Shown: positions 36,109 through 44,862 of the stretch, piece after piece
How the letters are laid out: each line of letters opens with the position of its first letter
Numbering within the stretch: the stretch's first letter is position 1
DNA from: Dyadobacter psychrophilus
GTDB taxonomy: Bacteria; Bacteroidota; Bacteroidia; Cytophagales; Spirosomataceae
Direction: 5' to 3'
NCBI RefSeq assembly: GCF_900167945.1
Contig: NZ_FUZA01000002.1
Location: forward strand, 1-64,000
Length of the DNA: 64,000 nt
Program-made: the position numbers and the translations under genes
The notes under the pieces: generated by a model
Database searches by the model: none
What the model saw: only the letters and a program-made list of their open reading frames with translations
What the model was told of the DNA's origin: nothing

Positions 36109-36213
36109 CAGCTTTTTTCCTAAATATTTGTTGCCTGGCAGTTGCCATCACTGTTTTGCAAGAGATGAGGGTCTGAATATATCCGGTCTTATTTAGACTA
36201 ATTATATCGAGGG

Positions 36214-36221
36214 CAAAGATA
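36214..36221 (-). promoter_or_regulatory. -7 box for the TonB receptor operon
   Basis: Read on the - strand it is TATCTTTG, a perfect TAnnTTTG box. It would give a 5' leader of about 100 bases. No -33 TTG is found at normal spacing; direct repeats occupy that place, so an activator may be needed. Confidence 0.6.
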
Positions 36222-36242
36222 GATTCCCGGATTTAGGAAAAA

Positions 36243-36279
36243 TGACGTCAAAGGGAATTCTAGTGACGCCAGAGGGAAT
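36243..36279 (-). promoter_or_regulatory. Two 16-bp direct repeats, 21 bp apart, upstream of the TonB receptor
   Basis: TGACGTCAAAGGGAAT (36243-36258) and TGACGCCAGAGGGAAT (36264-36279) differ at two positions. The 21-bp period puts both on the same face of the helix, directly upstream of the -7 box. Such an arrangement fits a dimeric activator such as a LytTR-type regulator. No regulator gene is adjacent. Confidence 0.55.
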
Positions 36280-36298
36280 ATTGATGGTGTAGACGCTG

Positions 36299-37561
36299 TT
36301 ACGAAAAGCGATTGCGGGCATCGTAGGCCAGGCCAAGCCCTACGCTGGAAAGTTTGTTTTCTTCGGACCATTCCGCAGCCGGGAAAAGTTGCCGGAATTG
36401 GTGTTGGATAAGCGGAATCTCGGTTGAGCCGCCGGTCATGATCACCAGACCGATCCTTTCCGGCGTCACGCCTGCCGCTTGCAGACATTCCCGTGCAGAC
36501 TGCACAATACGCTCGGTTTTTGTAGTGATAGCAGCATCAAAATCTTTTCTGGCAACGTCAATGCGCAGATCCTGATCAATAAAATCGAGCGCGGCGGCAA
36601 AGTTTTCGCTGCTGGCAAGGCCGATCTTGATCTTCTCTGTTTCGGCAAGCACGGCGTGTCCCGTCTCCTGTTCAAGCACGCTGATAAGCCTGCCATAACG
36701 CACCGGATCGTGTGTTTCACGAAGCAGTTGTTTGGCCTGAAACAGAATCCTGTTGGTATACAAAAAATTCACTTTGCTCCATTCGGACAGATCAAAGTAA
36801 TGGTAGGAGGGCACTTCCAGGTTCTTGGCTCCGTATTTAGAGCGGAAACCCAGCTCAGGCATCATTTCGGCCAGGCTTAGGTCCCTGTCAAAATCATTTC
36901 CTCCAAGCCGCACGCCTGTATTGGCCAGAATGTCTTCGTTCCTGTCGTGCTTGACGGCGTTTTCTTTGGAAAGCCTTATTATAGTAAAATCGGAGGTTCC
37001 GCCGCCCAGATCAACCACCATGGCCAGCTTTTCTCCTGCAACCCTTGCTTCGTGGGCGAATGCTGCCGCAATGGGTTCAAACTGAAATCCGACGTGTTCA
37101 AAGCCCAGATTTTTTGCGATTTGTTTCAGCTCATTTTCTGCCCGCTGATCCGCTGCCGAATCATTATCTACGAAATGTACGGGCCTTCCCATGACCACAT
37201 GCCGGAGCTCACTTCCGCAGTCTGCTTCCGCCTTGCGTTTCATCTGGTCTAAAAATGCGGCAATGATCTGGTCGAATTTCATCAGCTCGCCATTGACCAT
37301 TGTGCCCTGACGCATAGCCGAACTTCCCAAAACGCGTTTTAGGCTACGCATTAAGCGGCCTGGCTGGCGATTCAGAAAACGCTCCGTTGCCTGACGGCCA
37401 AAGTATGCGTGGTTGTCTTTTCGTGCAAAAAACATGGCACTGGGAATGGTGTGGTTATCATTTTCAACCGGAACCAGGAAAACATCGTTTTGATTTGCCA
37501 CAGCCAGGCTGGAATTAGAAGTGCCAAAATCAATACCGCAAAAAACAGAAGTCGTCATCAT
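36299..37561 (-). CDS. Hsp70-family protein (YegD-like)
   Basis: 420 residues, an actin/Hsp70 nucleotide-binding domain without a full substrate-binding domain, as in YegD. Seen: CGIDFGTSNSSLAV (phosphate 1), MVVDLGGGTSDFTI (phosphate 2), FEPIAAAF and LVIMTGGSTEIPLI (adenosine). It is likely an ATP-dependent chaperone-like protein in the cytoplasm; the client is unknown. Two Met codons stand at the start (37561, 37558), either of which may be used. It is transcribed toward the TonB receptor promoter, with 190 bases between. Confidence 0.87.
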   Translation of the reverse strand: MMTTSVFCGIDFGTSNSSLAVANQNDVFLVPVENDNHTIPSAMFFARKDNHAYFGRQATERFLNRQPGRLMRSLKRVLGSSAMRQGTMVNGELMKFDQIIAAFLDQMKRKAEADCGSELRHVVMGRPVHFVDNDSAADQRAENELKQIAKNLGFEHVGFQFEPIAAAFAHEARVAGEKLAMVVDLGGGTSDFTIIRLSKENAVKHDRNEDILANTGVRLGGNDFDRDLSLAEMMPELGFRSKYGAKNLEVPSYHYFDLSEWSKVNFLYTNRILFQAKQLLRETHDPVRYGRLISVLEQETGHAVLAETEKIKIGLASSENFAAALDFIDQDLRIDVARKDFDAAITTKTERIVQSARECLQAAGVTPERIGLVIMTGGSTEIPLIQHQFRQLFPAAEWSEENKLSSVGLGLAYDARNRFS

Positions 37562-37629
37562 TTTAAAAATTGGGCGCGCAATTTCTCATTATTAATTCGG
37601 CAATCCAAACGAATGTTCGGTTTGAAAGA

Positions 37630-37637
37630 TAAGTTTG
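37630..37637 (+). promoter_or_regulatory. Possible -7 box for the GH28 gene
   Basis: TAAGTTTG matches TAnnTTTG, about 110 bases before the ATG of the GH28 gene. No convincing -33 element is seen. Confidence 0.35.
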
Positions 37638-37746
37638 ACTCAATGGATATAGGGTTAAACCCCCTTTTTTCCGTCAAAACAGCAAACAGGTTTGCCGTGG
37701 TGGTTATCTTGTGTAACAGGCGGGAAAGCCCTAAAACCGTTATAGG

Positions 37747-39111
37747 ATGATATATAAACGTACATATTTTATCGCTATTGTTTTGTTAATGAGTGGGTTA
37801 TGCTGCGCTCTGGCTCAGAAGAATAACACTGTAAGAAAAAAAGTTTCTGTTCAGGAAGTTGACATACGAAAGTTTGGGGCAGTTGGAGATTCTGTAACCA
37901 TCAATACAAAAGCAGTTCAGAAAGCCATTGATTATTGCGCTCAAAAAGGTGGTGGAGCTGTCCTCATAGCTGGTGGCGTTTATTCATCAGGGGCCATTTT
38001 TCTGAAAAGTAATGTAGAGCTAAAAATAACAAAAGGTGCCAAGCTCAGAGGAGTAGCGGGCTTGGAACATTATCCCGTTTTGAAAAACACGCGCGTAGCT
38101 GGAATTGAAATGGATTGGCCATCGGCCTTCATTAATGCCATCAATGCCGATAATGTGCATATCTCAGGCGAGGGTACAATTGATGGATCAGGTTATTACT
38201 GGTGGCAGGATTACTGGATCAAAAGGGACAGTTTAAAAAGGACAGTTCTGCCTGATCTGATCGACTGGTACGTGCCACGGCCACGGCTAATTTTATTTGA
38301 TAAAGTTTCAAATGCAGGCATTAGCGGACTGAAACTCATGAATTCGGGGTTTTGGACAGTCCACATTTGTTACAGCAAATCCATCGAGCTGCTGGATCTG
38401 AACATCTACAACCCGGTGCTGGACGAGGGGAAAAAAGCAGCGAGTACCGACGGGATTGATTTGGATTCCAGCCGGGATATTCTGGTGCGCAACTGTACAA
38501 TTTCAGTTGACGATGATTGTATTGCTGTAAAATCAGGAAGAGGATCCGATGGACTTCGCATCAACATTCCTACTGAAAATGTGGTGATCGAAGACTGTTT
38601 ATTCCAAAAAGGCCACGGCGGCGTTTCCATGGGAACCGAAACTGCGGGAGGCGTGAGAAACATTCTTATCCGTAATTGTAGAGCCGATGGCAACAATGCT
38701 GCAATTAAATTCAAGCCGCGGCCCGGCCGCGGCGGGGTTATCGAAAATATAACGCATGAAGGTTGGGATATCAGAAACGGGGACGTTGCAATTGATTACG
38801 CGCTGCGGAAAGTAACTGGTGAAGACTACATCGATGAATGGCAAAAGATAAAAGTGCCTTTTGAAAACGCTACGCCGAAGTATCGAAATATCACAATCCG
38901 GAATGTCACGGCTGCCAATATGAAAAAGGCCATTACTTTCCTTGGTTGGCCACTAGCGCACGCAGAAAATATTGTTTTACAGGATGTATCAATCCAGGCC
39001 CAGGAAGCAGGTTCTTTTGAGTATGTTGATAATTTGCTGCTCAAAAATGTAAATGTCGAAAGCAAGGGGAAAGCCCTGGAATTCTTCAATGTGGTAAACC
39101 TGAAACGGTAA
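37747..39111 (+). CDS. Glycoside hydrolase family 28 (polygalacturonase-like), exported
   Basis: 454 residues with a signal peptide (TYFIAIVLLMSGLCCALAQ). It has a pectate-lyase-type beta-helix and GH28 motifs in order: TDGIDLDSS (NTD equivalent with catalytic Asp), DDDCIAVKSG (paired catalytic Asp), GHGGVSMGTE (G-H-G) and AIKFKPRPGRGG (RIK region in the bacterial form). It hydrolyses alpha-linked galacturonate or related oligosaccharides outside the cytoplasm. No other pectin genes are beside it, so it stands alone. It converges with the antiporter gene, 23 bases apart. Confidence 0.9.
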   Translation: MIYKRTYFIAIVLLMSGLCCALAQKNNTVRKKVSVQEVDIRKFGAVGDSVTINTKAVQKAIDYCAQKGGGAVLIAGGVYSSGAIFLKSNVELKITKGAKLRGVAGLEHYPVLKNTRVAGIEMDWPSAFINAINADNVHISGEGTIDGSGYYWWQDYWIKRDSLKRTVLPDLIDWYVPRPRLILFDKVSNAGISGLKLMNSGFWTVHICYSKSIELLDLNIYNPVLDEGKKAASTDGIDLDSSRDILVRNCTISVDDDCIAVKSGRGSDGLRINIPTENVVIEDCLFQKGHGGVSMGTETAGGVRNILIRNCRADGNNAAIKFKPRPGRGGVIENITHEGWDIRNGDVAIDYALRKVTGEDYIDEWQKIKVPFENATPKYRNITIRNVTAANMKKAITFLGWPLAHAENIVLQDVSIQAQEAGSFEYVDNLLLKNVNVESKGKALEFFNVVNLKR

Positions 39112-39134
39112 TACAGGGCAAACCTTTCTTAATG

Positions 39135-41300
39135 TCAGTCACCCAGCATTTTGCGAAGATATCTGGCAGCCTTGGTGAGTGATCCCAATTTTTCTGACAA
39201 TGTCCCGATCAATGCGCCGTCGGCCTGCTCGATGTCGCTCATGTTAATGCCTGATTCGAGTTGCTTGGGATAGATCAGCAGCAAGCTTTGCTCCTGAAAA
39301 TAATTGGAGAGATAACCAGGCAATTTTTCCAGTTGTGACAGATAAGATGCAGAACCTTTTCTTGCCGAAACGATGACAAACAGATCATCTATTTTCAGCT
39401 CCCTGGAAAAAATCAGAAAATCGTCCCAGGCACTGAAAACGCTGAATTGTACCTCCACAGTGGTTGTTTTCCGGGCAATAATACCATTGATAGCCTTGAT
39501 TGTTCGTGCGGAGGCATAAAACTGGATGGGCATAGCATTCAGTTTCGCCAGTGTAATCAGCTTGCCAAGCCAGTGCAGGAAACCCGGGTCATTGCTGCCT
39601 GCTGGCGGAATGGCCACAACAATGCGGTTAAGGGTGTTAAATGGTTGAGCCGGTTTGTAAATGTATATCGTTTCAAAAACACGCTTGACAATGCTCTCGA
39701 TTTTTGGCCCCAGAAATGTTTTGTGATCCGTTTTCTGATGCAAGCCAATCACCACGTCTGTAATGTCTTGTTCTTTAATGGTGTAAGTAATGCCGTTTCC
39801 AATATTGGCATCATAGCGTGTCAGCGGCACCAGTATATTTTCCGATGCGCTGGCATGGTCAACAGCTTTGTTGAGGATCTTCTTACCGTGTGAGGCAGAG
39901 TCGTGCTTCTGATCCTGGTCGGTGACAATGTGCAGGCCGTAAAGCGGAATGGTGCTGTGTTTTGCCTTTAACATAATCCCAAAATCCACCAGGTCGGCAA
40001 TCATATCGGGGTAGGAAAGAGAAACCAGTATTTTCTCGTTGCTGGCGGCGGCGGCATCTTCCGGGTTTTCTTCTTCCTGCAATAATGCCAGCTTTTTGGA
40101 AGCTCTTTCCACAACGAAGGAACTAACAGCGCAACTGACCAGGATCAGCACGATTGTGCCATTCAGAACGTCTTCGTCCAAAAGCCTGATAGGCTCGCCC
40201 AGCGCGGTTTCACCTACGATAATGTTATAGCCAACCAGAATGATGGCCAGCGTAGCAGCCGCGTGCGATGAGCTTAGCCCGAAGATCATTAATCCCTCAT
40301 CAGAAGAGAGCCGAAACACTTTCTGAGTGATCCAGGCCGCCAGATATTTACTAGCCAATGCGATCACCAGGATCACACCGGCAACTCTTAAAGCGCCCCA
40401 GCCTTTGACCAATACGCTGATATCGACCAGCATTCCCACGCTAATCAGGAAAAATGGAATGAACAGCGCATTGCCAACGAAGTCAATGCGGTTCATCAAC
40501 GGGGAAGAATGGGGGACAAATTTATTTAATACCAAACCAGAGAAAAAGGCGCCGATGATGGCTTCAACACCTGCAAGCTCGCCCAAAAAAGAGGCTAGAA
40601 AAACCATTGCCAGCACAAATATGTATTGTGAAATGCTGTCTTCGAAGCGCTTAAAAAACCAGCGGCAGATTATTGGAAAAACTAAAAGGACGACGGCCAC
40701 AAAAATGATGAACGAAAAACCCAGCCTAAACCAGAATGCTGGCGAGACGTCGCCCTTGGACATACCCGCTACGCCTGCCAGAATCAGAAGCGCAAGGATA
40801 TCGGTGATCATTGTACCGCCCACAGTCATATTGATCGCCCGGTTGCGTGTAACGCCGTATTTGCTGGCAATGGGATAGGAAACCAATGTGTGGGTGGAAA
40901 ACATACTCGCCAGCAGCAGCGAAGACAAAAATCCATACCCCAGGATATAATAACTGGCCAGCGTGCCAGTGACAAGCGGCAGCAGGAATGTGGTTAACCC
41001 AAAGACAATGATCTTGTTACGGTTTTTTCTAAACTCGGCCAGATCAATTTCCAGACCCGCCAGAAACATAATATAAAGCAAACCAACCGTTCCAAACAGC
41101 ACAATGCTGCTATCGCGGCTTAGCAGGTTCAATCCATACGGGCCCACGATCATCCCTGAAATAATCAATCCGATAATGTGAGGGACCTTGATCCGGTTGA
41201 AAATGATGGGTGCAAACAGGATAATAAAAAGCACCACCGAAAAAATGATAACGGGGTTTTTGAGGGGTAATGAGAGGTCTAGTAACAGCAACGAAGTCAT
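39135..41300 (-). CDS. CPA2 Na+(K+)/H+ antiporter with C-terminal USP-like domains
   Basis: 721 residues from ATG 41300 (a GTG six bases earlier is also possible). About 12 TMs with the CPA2 blocks KVPHIIGLIISGMIVGP and FLAGLEIDLAEF, then a cytoplasmic half with two universal-stress-like repeats (EKILVSLSYPDMIADLVDFGIMLKA; NRIVVAIPPAGSNDPG) that could bind nucleotides. It exchanges protons for Na+ or K+ and so controls internal pH. It is last in a - strand run after a lipoprotein (16-base gap) and D-lactate dehydrogenase, so it may be induced with fermentation. Confidence 0.88.
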   Translation of the reverse strand: MTSLLLLDLSLPLKNPVIIFSVVLFIILFAPIIFNRIKVPHIIGLIISGMIVGPYGLNLLSRDSSIVLFGTVGLLYIMFLAGLEIDLAEFRKNRNKIIVFGLTTFLLPLVTGTLASYYILGYGFLSSLLLASMFSTHTLVSYPIASKYGVTRNRAINMTVGGTMITDILALLILAGVAGMSKGDVSPAFWFRLGFSFIIFVAVVLLVFPIICRWFFKRFEDSISQYIFVLAMVFLASFLGELAGVEAIIGAFFSGLVLNKFVPHSSPLMNRIDFVGNALFIPFFLISVGMLVDISVLVKGWGALRVAGVILVIALASKYLAAWITQKVFRLSSDEGLMIFGLSSSHAAATLAIILVGYNIIVGETALGEPIRLLDEDVLNGTIVLILVSCAVSSFVVERASKKLALLQEEENPEDAAAASNEKILVSLSYPDMIADLVDFGIMLKAKHSTIPLYGLHIVTDQDQKHDSASHGKKILNKAVDHASASENILVPLTRYDANIGNGITYTIKEQDITDVVIGLHQKTDHKTFLGPKIESIVKRVFETIYIYKPAQPFNTLNRIVVAIPPAGSNDPGFLHWLGKLITLAKLNAMPIQFYASARTIKAINGIIARKTTTVEVQFSVFSAWDDFLIFSRELKIDDLFVIVSARKGSASYLSQLEKLPGYLSNYFQEQSLLLIYPKQLESGINMSDIEQADGALIGTLSEKLGSLTKAARYLRKMLGD

Positions 41301-41316
41301 ACGCACAAGTTTAGGA

Positions 41317-41874
41317 TTATTTCTGCCGCTCGGCAGTCAGGGTGTAGCGGATTTTGCAATCGGTGCGCTCCACTTCCCGCATCCCTTCCATTTTACCATC
41401 TTTCAGTTCCAGCATCACCCGCATCACCGATTCGGAGCCGGGTTGACCACTGGTGGCTTCAAGCCGGGGTTGGCTGAAAGAACCGTTGTAAATCCTGGAC
41501 AGTTCGTTTCCTGTAAAAGTATTTACAACAATTCCTTTGTTGTGATAGGCTATTTCCCAGGTTTCCGTTTTAGAATCCCCGATGGCCGATCCGCTGCAAT
41601 TGGTTTCCGTACAGCGCATCTTTACGATCCACTTGCCTGTAACAGGCTGCGCCTGCAGCGAATCGGTGACAGCGGTAGAATCTTGTTGTTGCTTTTTCTT
41701 TTTTTCCTGCAACTCCTTTTCCAGCAGCGTCAGACGCTGTTCCCATTGCATTAATGTTTGCTCTTTTTCGGCGATCTGCTGCTCTCTCTTGCTCAGCTGC
41801 GCTTCCTTTTCCTTATATCCGCAACCCTGCAATGCCGCCGCGAAAACCAGAAAAAATAATGTCCATCTTTTCAT
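41317..41874 (-). CDS. Coiled-coil lipoprotein of unknown function
   Basis: 185 residues. Lipobox with Cys18 in LQGCGYK. A coiled coil rich in E/K/Q (residues about 22-70) ends in a lysine-glutamine run. A small C-terminal domain of about 100 residues follows, with Cys pair CTETNC and a beta-rich pattern (VTGKWIVKMRCTETNCSGSAIGDSKTETWEI). It might sense or hold something at the inner leaflet of the outer membrane; no family was recognised. It lies between D-lactate dehydrogenase and the antiporter with short gaps (57 and 16 bases). Confidence 0.8.
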   Translation of the reverse strand: MKRWTLFFLVFAAALQGCGYKEKEAQLSKREQQIAEKEQTLMQWEQRLTLLEKELQEKKKKQQQDSTAVTDSLQAQPVTGKWIVKMRCTETNCSGSAIGDSKTETWEIAYHNKGIVVNTFTGNELSRIYNGSFSQPRLEATSGQPGSESVMRVMLELKDGKMEGMREVERTDCKIRYTLTAERQK

Positions 41875-41931
41875 GCGTGTCCTTTTTTAGAGCGTGTAAG
41901 GTGGGTAATTCCAGGCAGGATTTCAAATTGA

Positions 41932-42930
41932 TTAAACCAAAATCACCGATTTGTTATCAGGTTCGGCGCCCTTGGCCAGCGCATCAATGCTGCTGAGTGT
42001 CACCTGGGCGATCTCAGAAAGTGCCTCCTCCGTGAAAAATCCCTGGTGCGCCGTTACCAGCACATTGGGAAAGCTCATCAAACGCTGGATAGTGTCGTCC
42101 TCAATTATGCTTTCTGAAAGATCTTTAAAAAATAGTTTCTCTTCCTGCTCATAAACGTCAATGCCGAAGTAGCCAACGTGTTTGTTTTTTAATGCATCAA
42201 TAACATCCGGCGTGTTGATAAGCCCGCCGCGGCTGGTGTTGATCAGCATCACGCCTTTTTTCATTTTTTGCAGCGTTTGGGCATTGATCATGTGATGCGT
42301 ATGCTCATTGAGCGGGCAATGCAGAGAGATGATATCCGAACTGCCCAGCACGGTTTCAAGATCGTGATATGCAATGCCATTTGCCTGTAAAACTGCATTA
42401 GCAGCAATGTCATAAGCGATCACCTTGCAGCCAAAACCTTTCATTATTTTGCAGAATGCAGCGCCTATTTTTCCGGTGCCGATTACCCCGACAGTTTTGC
42501 CGTATAAATTAAAGCCCATCAGGCCGTTTAAAGCGAAATTTTGCTCTCTGACCCGGTTGTAAGCTTTGTGGGTTTTTCGGTTAAGTGTTAACAGCATCGC
42601 CACAGTATGCTCGGCAACGGCCTGGGGCGAATATTCGGGCACGCGGCAGATGCGCATGCCCTTTTCACGGGCTGCTTCCAGGTCAACATTATTAAAACCC
42701 GCGCAACGCAGCGCAATGATCTTCACGCCTTTTTCGGCCAGCACGGCTATCACTTCTGCATTCACTTTATCATTTACAAAAACACACACAGCAATCTGAT
42801 CCTGAACCGCTTCCACAATGTGCGGACCTAAATGTGTCTCTAAAAATTCGAGCTCAAAGCCATAACGCTCGTTATGCTGCTCAAAAAAAGTACGGTCGTA
42901 TGGTTTTGCGGAAAAGAATAAGATTTTCAT
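41932..42930 (-). CDS. ldhA: D-lactate dehydrogenase (fermentative, 2-hydroxyacid family)
   Basis: 332 residues from ATG 42930; the frame is open for 32 codons upstream, but the family N-terminus is MKILFFSAKPYD, so the later start is right. It has the substrate loop RCAGFNNVD, the NAD motif GTGKIG, NTSRGGLINT with the catalytic Arg, the Glu in DVYEQEEKLFF and the catalytic His in TAHQGFFT. It reduces pyruvate to D-lactate with NADH when respiration is limited. It heads a run with the lipoprotein and antiporter. Its promoter carries the shared palindrome at 42992. Confidence 0.93.
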   Translation of the reverse strand: MKILFFSAKPYDRTFFEQHNERYGFELEFLETHLGPHIVEAVQDQIAVCVFVNDKVNAEVIAVLAEKGVKIIALRCAGFNNVDLEAAREKGMRICRVPEYSPQAVAEHTVAMLLTLNRKTHKAYNRVREQNFALNGLMGFNLYGKTVGVIGTGKIGAAFCKIMKGFGCKVIAYDIAANAVLQANGIAYHDLETVLGSSDIISLHCPLNEHTHHMINAQTLQKMKKGVMLINTSRGGLINTPDVIDALKNKHVGYFGIDVYEQEEKLFFKDLSESIIEDDTIQRLMSFPNVLVTAHQGFFTEEALSEIAQVTLSSIDALAKGAEPDNKSVILV

Positions 42931-42960
42931 AAGCGCAGTAATTCGTTGAAGGAAATTCGG

Positions 42961-43003
42961 CAAAAATTCCATGTAAGGAACGTCTTTCCAATGACATTTA
43001 TCA
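42961..43003 (-). promoter_or_regulatory. ldhA promoter: palindromic operator plus -7-like box
   Basis: The operator is TGACATTTATCA (42992-43003), a TGAC-N4-(G/A)TCA palindrome. On the - strand, AATTTTTG (42968-42961) differs by one base from TAnnTTTG. The two centres are 33 bp apart, which places the operator near -41.5, the class II site of CRP/FNR activators. The -7 box ends 31 bases from the ldhA ATG, close to the hemN and ccoS values. The site is also 81-92 bases upstream of the divergent gene at 43084. Confidence 0.6.
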
Positions 43004-43083
43004 GTTAAACCGGCAATCCATGTCAATATTTCTTTGGCAAGGCTGATCTAGTTTTGGATCATTATTATTCAAATGCGCAAACC

Positions 43084-44862
43084 ATGCATCATACATTTCA
43101 TATCCCGGTTTTAGGCCTCGGATATTCGGTTGATACTCCTGTAAAAGTGTCCCATTTCGGGATTTCCTCGGTTATGTCTATTGTCGACGACGAGATGATC
43201 GAACGCATGCGAAAGCATCATACCCTAGCCAATGGTGAGGTTTTTGTCCCAATTAATAAAAACGAAGAAGATTTTCGAGCAAGACGCATTACGGCCTATC
43301 TGAACCTGGTCAACCGCATTGTTGATAAGAATTTTGAAGATCTGAAACAACAATCTTTTGAGGGTGGCGCCGCGCTTAATATGTATTTCCAGCTCTTGCC
43401 TGAGCATTCAGCGCTTAAAAAGCAATATCTGCAAATGTGCGAAACCGCATCAGCGGATGACAAACAGCTTTTGCAGACGACATTGAAATCACAGCTTGCC
43501 AAAGGCGCTATCGATGTCAACATTATGTCAAAGGTTGATAAGGTTAATAAAGATGCCTCCGGACAAAATCTGGAAGATCAGTTTTCCGATGCTTCGGCTG
43601 CCTTGCGCGGATTTGCCAACAGCACATTATCGTCTGCATTGGTGCTTTCTGCGGGCATGAATCCGCGACTTTACAATTATCTGGAGAGTTTCCCGGACTT
43701 TTTCCCGGACCAAAACGGACATTTCAAAAAGCAGATCATCCTGAAAGTAAGCGACTTTCGTTCCGCATTCATTCAGGCCAAATATCTGGCCAAAAAAGGA
43801 ATATGGGTCTCCGAATTTCGGATAGAATCGGGCCTGAATTGCGGCGGCCACGCTTTTGCAACCGACGGATTCCTGCTCGGGCCGATCTTGGAAGAGTTTA
43901 AAATGAAAAAACAGGAAATGCTTACCGACCTGTTTGCATTATACCAGGCTGCATTAGGCACCAAAAGCATTGATATTAAAGATATTCCTGCGTTGCGCAT
44001 CACCGTCCAGGGCGGAATTGGCACTGCCCAGGAAGATGAATTTTTACTAAAACATTATAAGGTGGACGCAACCGGGTGGGGGAGCCCGTTCCTGCTCGTG
44101 CCGGAAGTTACCAATGTGGATGAACAAACATTGAGCGAGCTTACCAAAGCTGATAGCAGCGATTATTATGTTTCCAATTCCTCGCCGCTGGGTGTTTTGT
44201 TCAATAATTTCAAAAGAAGCAGCGCCGAAAAGCAGCGCCTGGAAAGGATCGCGAAAGGAAGACCGGGAAGTCCTTGCAAGAAAAAATACCTGGTGTCCAA
44301 CACAGAATTCACCGCAGAACCGATCTGCACTGCCTCCCGCCAATATCAAAATTTGAAAATAAAGCAGATCCAATCTCTGGCATTATCGCCGGCCGAACGC
44401 GAGCAAAAAATCAGTGCAGTCACCGAAAAGCTCTGCCTCTGCGAAGGCCTTAGCACCGCAACATTGATCAAACATAACCTATTAACCCCCAGAGAAAATC
44501 ACGCCGTATCCATATGCCCGGGCCCAAACCTAGCCTGGTTTTCAGAAATTTACAAGCTCAGTGAAATGGTCGATCACATTTACGGAAGGGTTGATTTGCT
44601 GGCTGGCGTGGCACGGCCAAACATGTTTATCAACGAGTTGAACCTTTATATGACCCATTACCTGAAAGATGTTGAAGTCAATGCGAAAGCGTTCACCGAG
44701 AAAAAGGAGAAATATCTCAACAAATTCCGGGAACAATTGCTGGATGGGATCGCCTACTACAAAGCGCTGATCCCCAAACTTAATCAAAGCATTTCCTACC
44801 AGAATGAAATGTTTGCGCAACTGGAAGCGGCCGAGGCCGGACTTATCAGTTACGCATTCTAA
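43084..44862 (+). CDS. Conserved protein of unknown function, possible FMN-type TIM barrel with Cys-rich tail
   Basis: 592 residues from ATG 43084 (the frame is also open from TTG 43054). The N-terminus (LGLGYSVDTPVKVSHFGISSVMSIVDDEMIERMRKHH) and the middle (LRITVQGGIGTAQEDEFLLKHYKVDATGWGSPFLLVPE) recall FMN-dependent TIM-barrel enzymes of the nitronate monooxygenase/IMPDH type. This is a guess from pattern, not a family match. Cys are concentrated in the second half: LNCGGH, SPCKKK, EPICTAS, KLCLCEGL. They could bind a metal or Fe-S cluster. It is divergent from ldhA and shares the operator at 42992. Its 3' end overlaps the regulator gene by 17 bases. Confidence 0.75.
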   Translation: MHHTFHIPVLGLGYSVDTPVKVSHFGISSVMSIVDDEMIERMRKHHTLANGEVFVPINKNEEDFRARRITAYLNLVNRIVDKNFEDLKQQSFEGGAALNMYFQLLPEHSALKKQYLQMCETASADDKQLLQTTLKSQLAKGAIDVNIMSKVDKVNKDASGQNLEDQFSDASAALRGFANSTLSSALVLSAGMNPRLYNYLESFPDFFPDQNGHFKKQIILKVSDFRSAFIQAKYLAKKGIWVSEFRIESGLNCGGHAFATDGFLLGPILEEFKMKKQEMLTDLFALYQAALGTKSIDIKDIPALRITVQGGIGTAQEDEFLLKHYKVDATGWGSPFLLVPEVTNVDEQTLSELTKADSSDYYVSNSSPLGVLFNNFKRSSAEKQRLERIAKGRPGSPCKKKYLVSNTEFTAEPICTASRQYQNLKIKQIQSLALSPAEREQKISAVTEKLCLCEGLSTATLIKHNLLTPRENHAVSICPGPNLAWFSEIYKLSEMVDHIYGRVDLLAGVARPNMFINELNLYMTHYLKDVEVNAKAFTEKKEKYLNKFREQLLDGIAYYKALIPKLNQSISYQNEMFAQLEAAEAGLISYAF

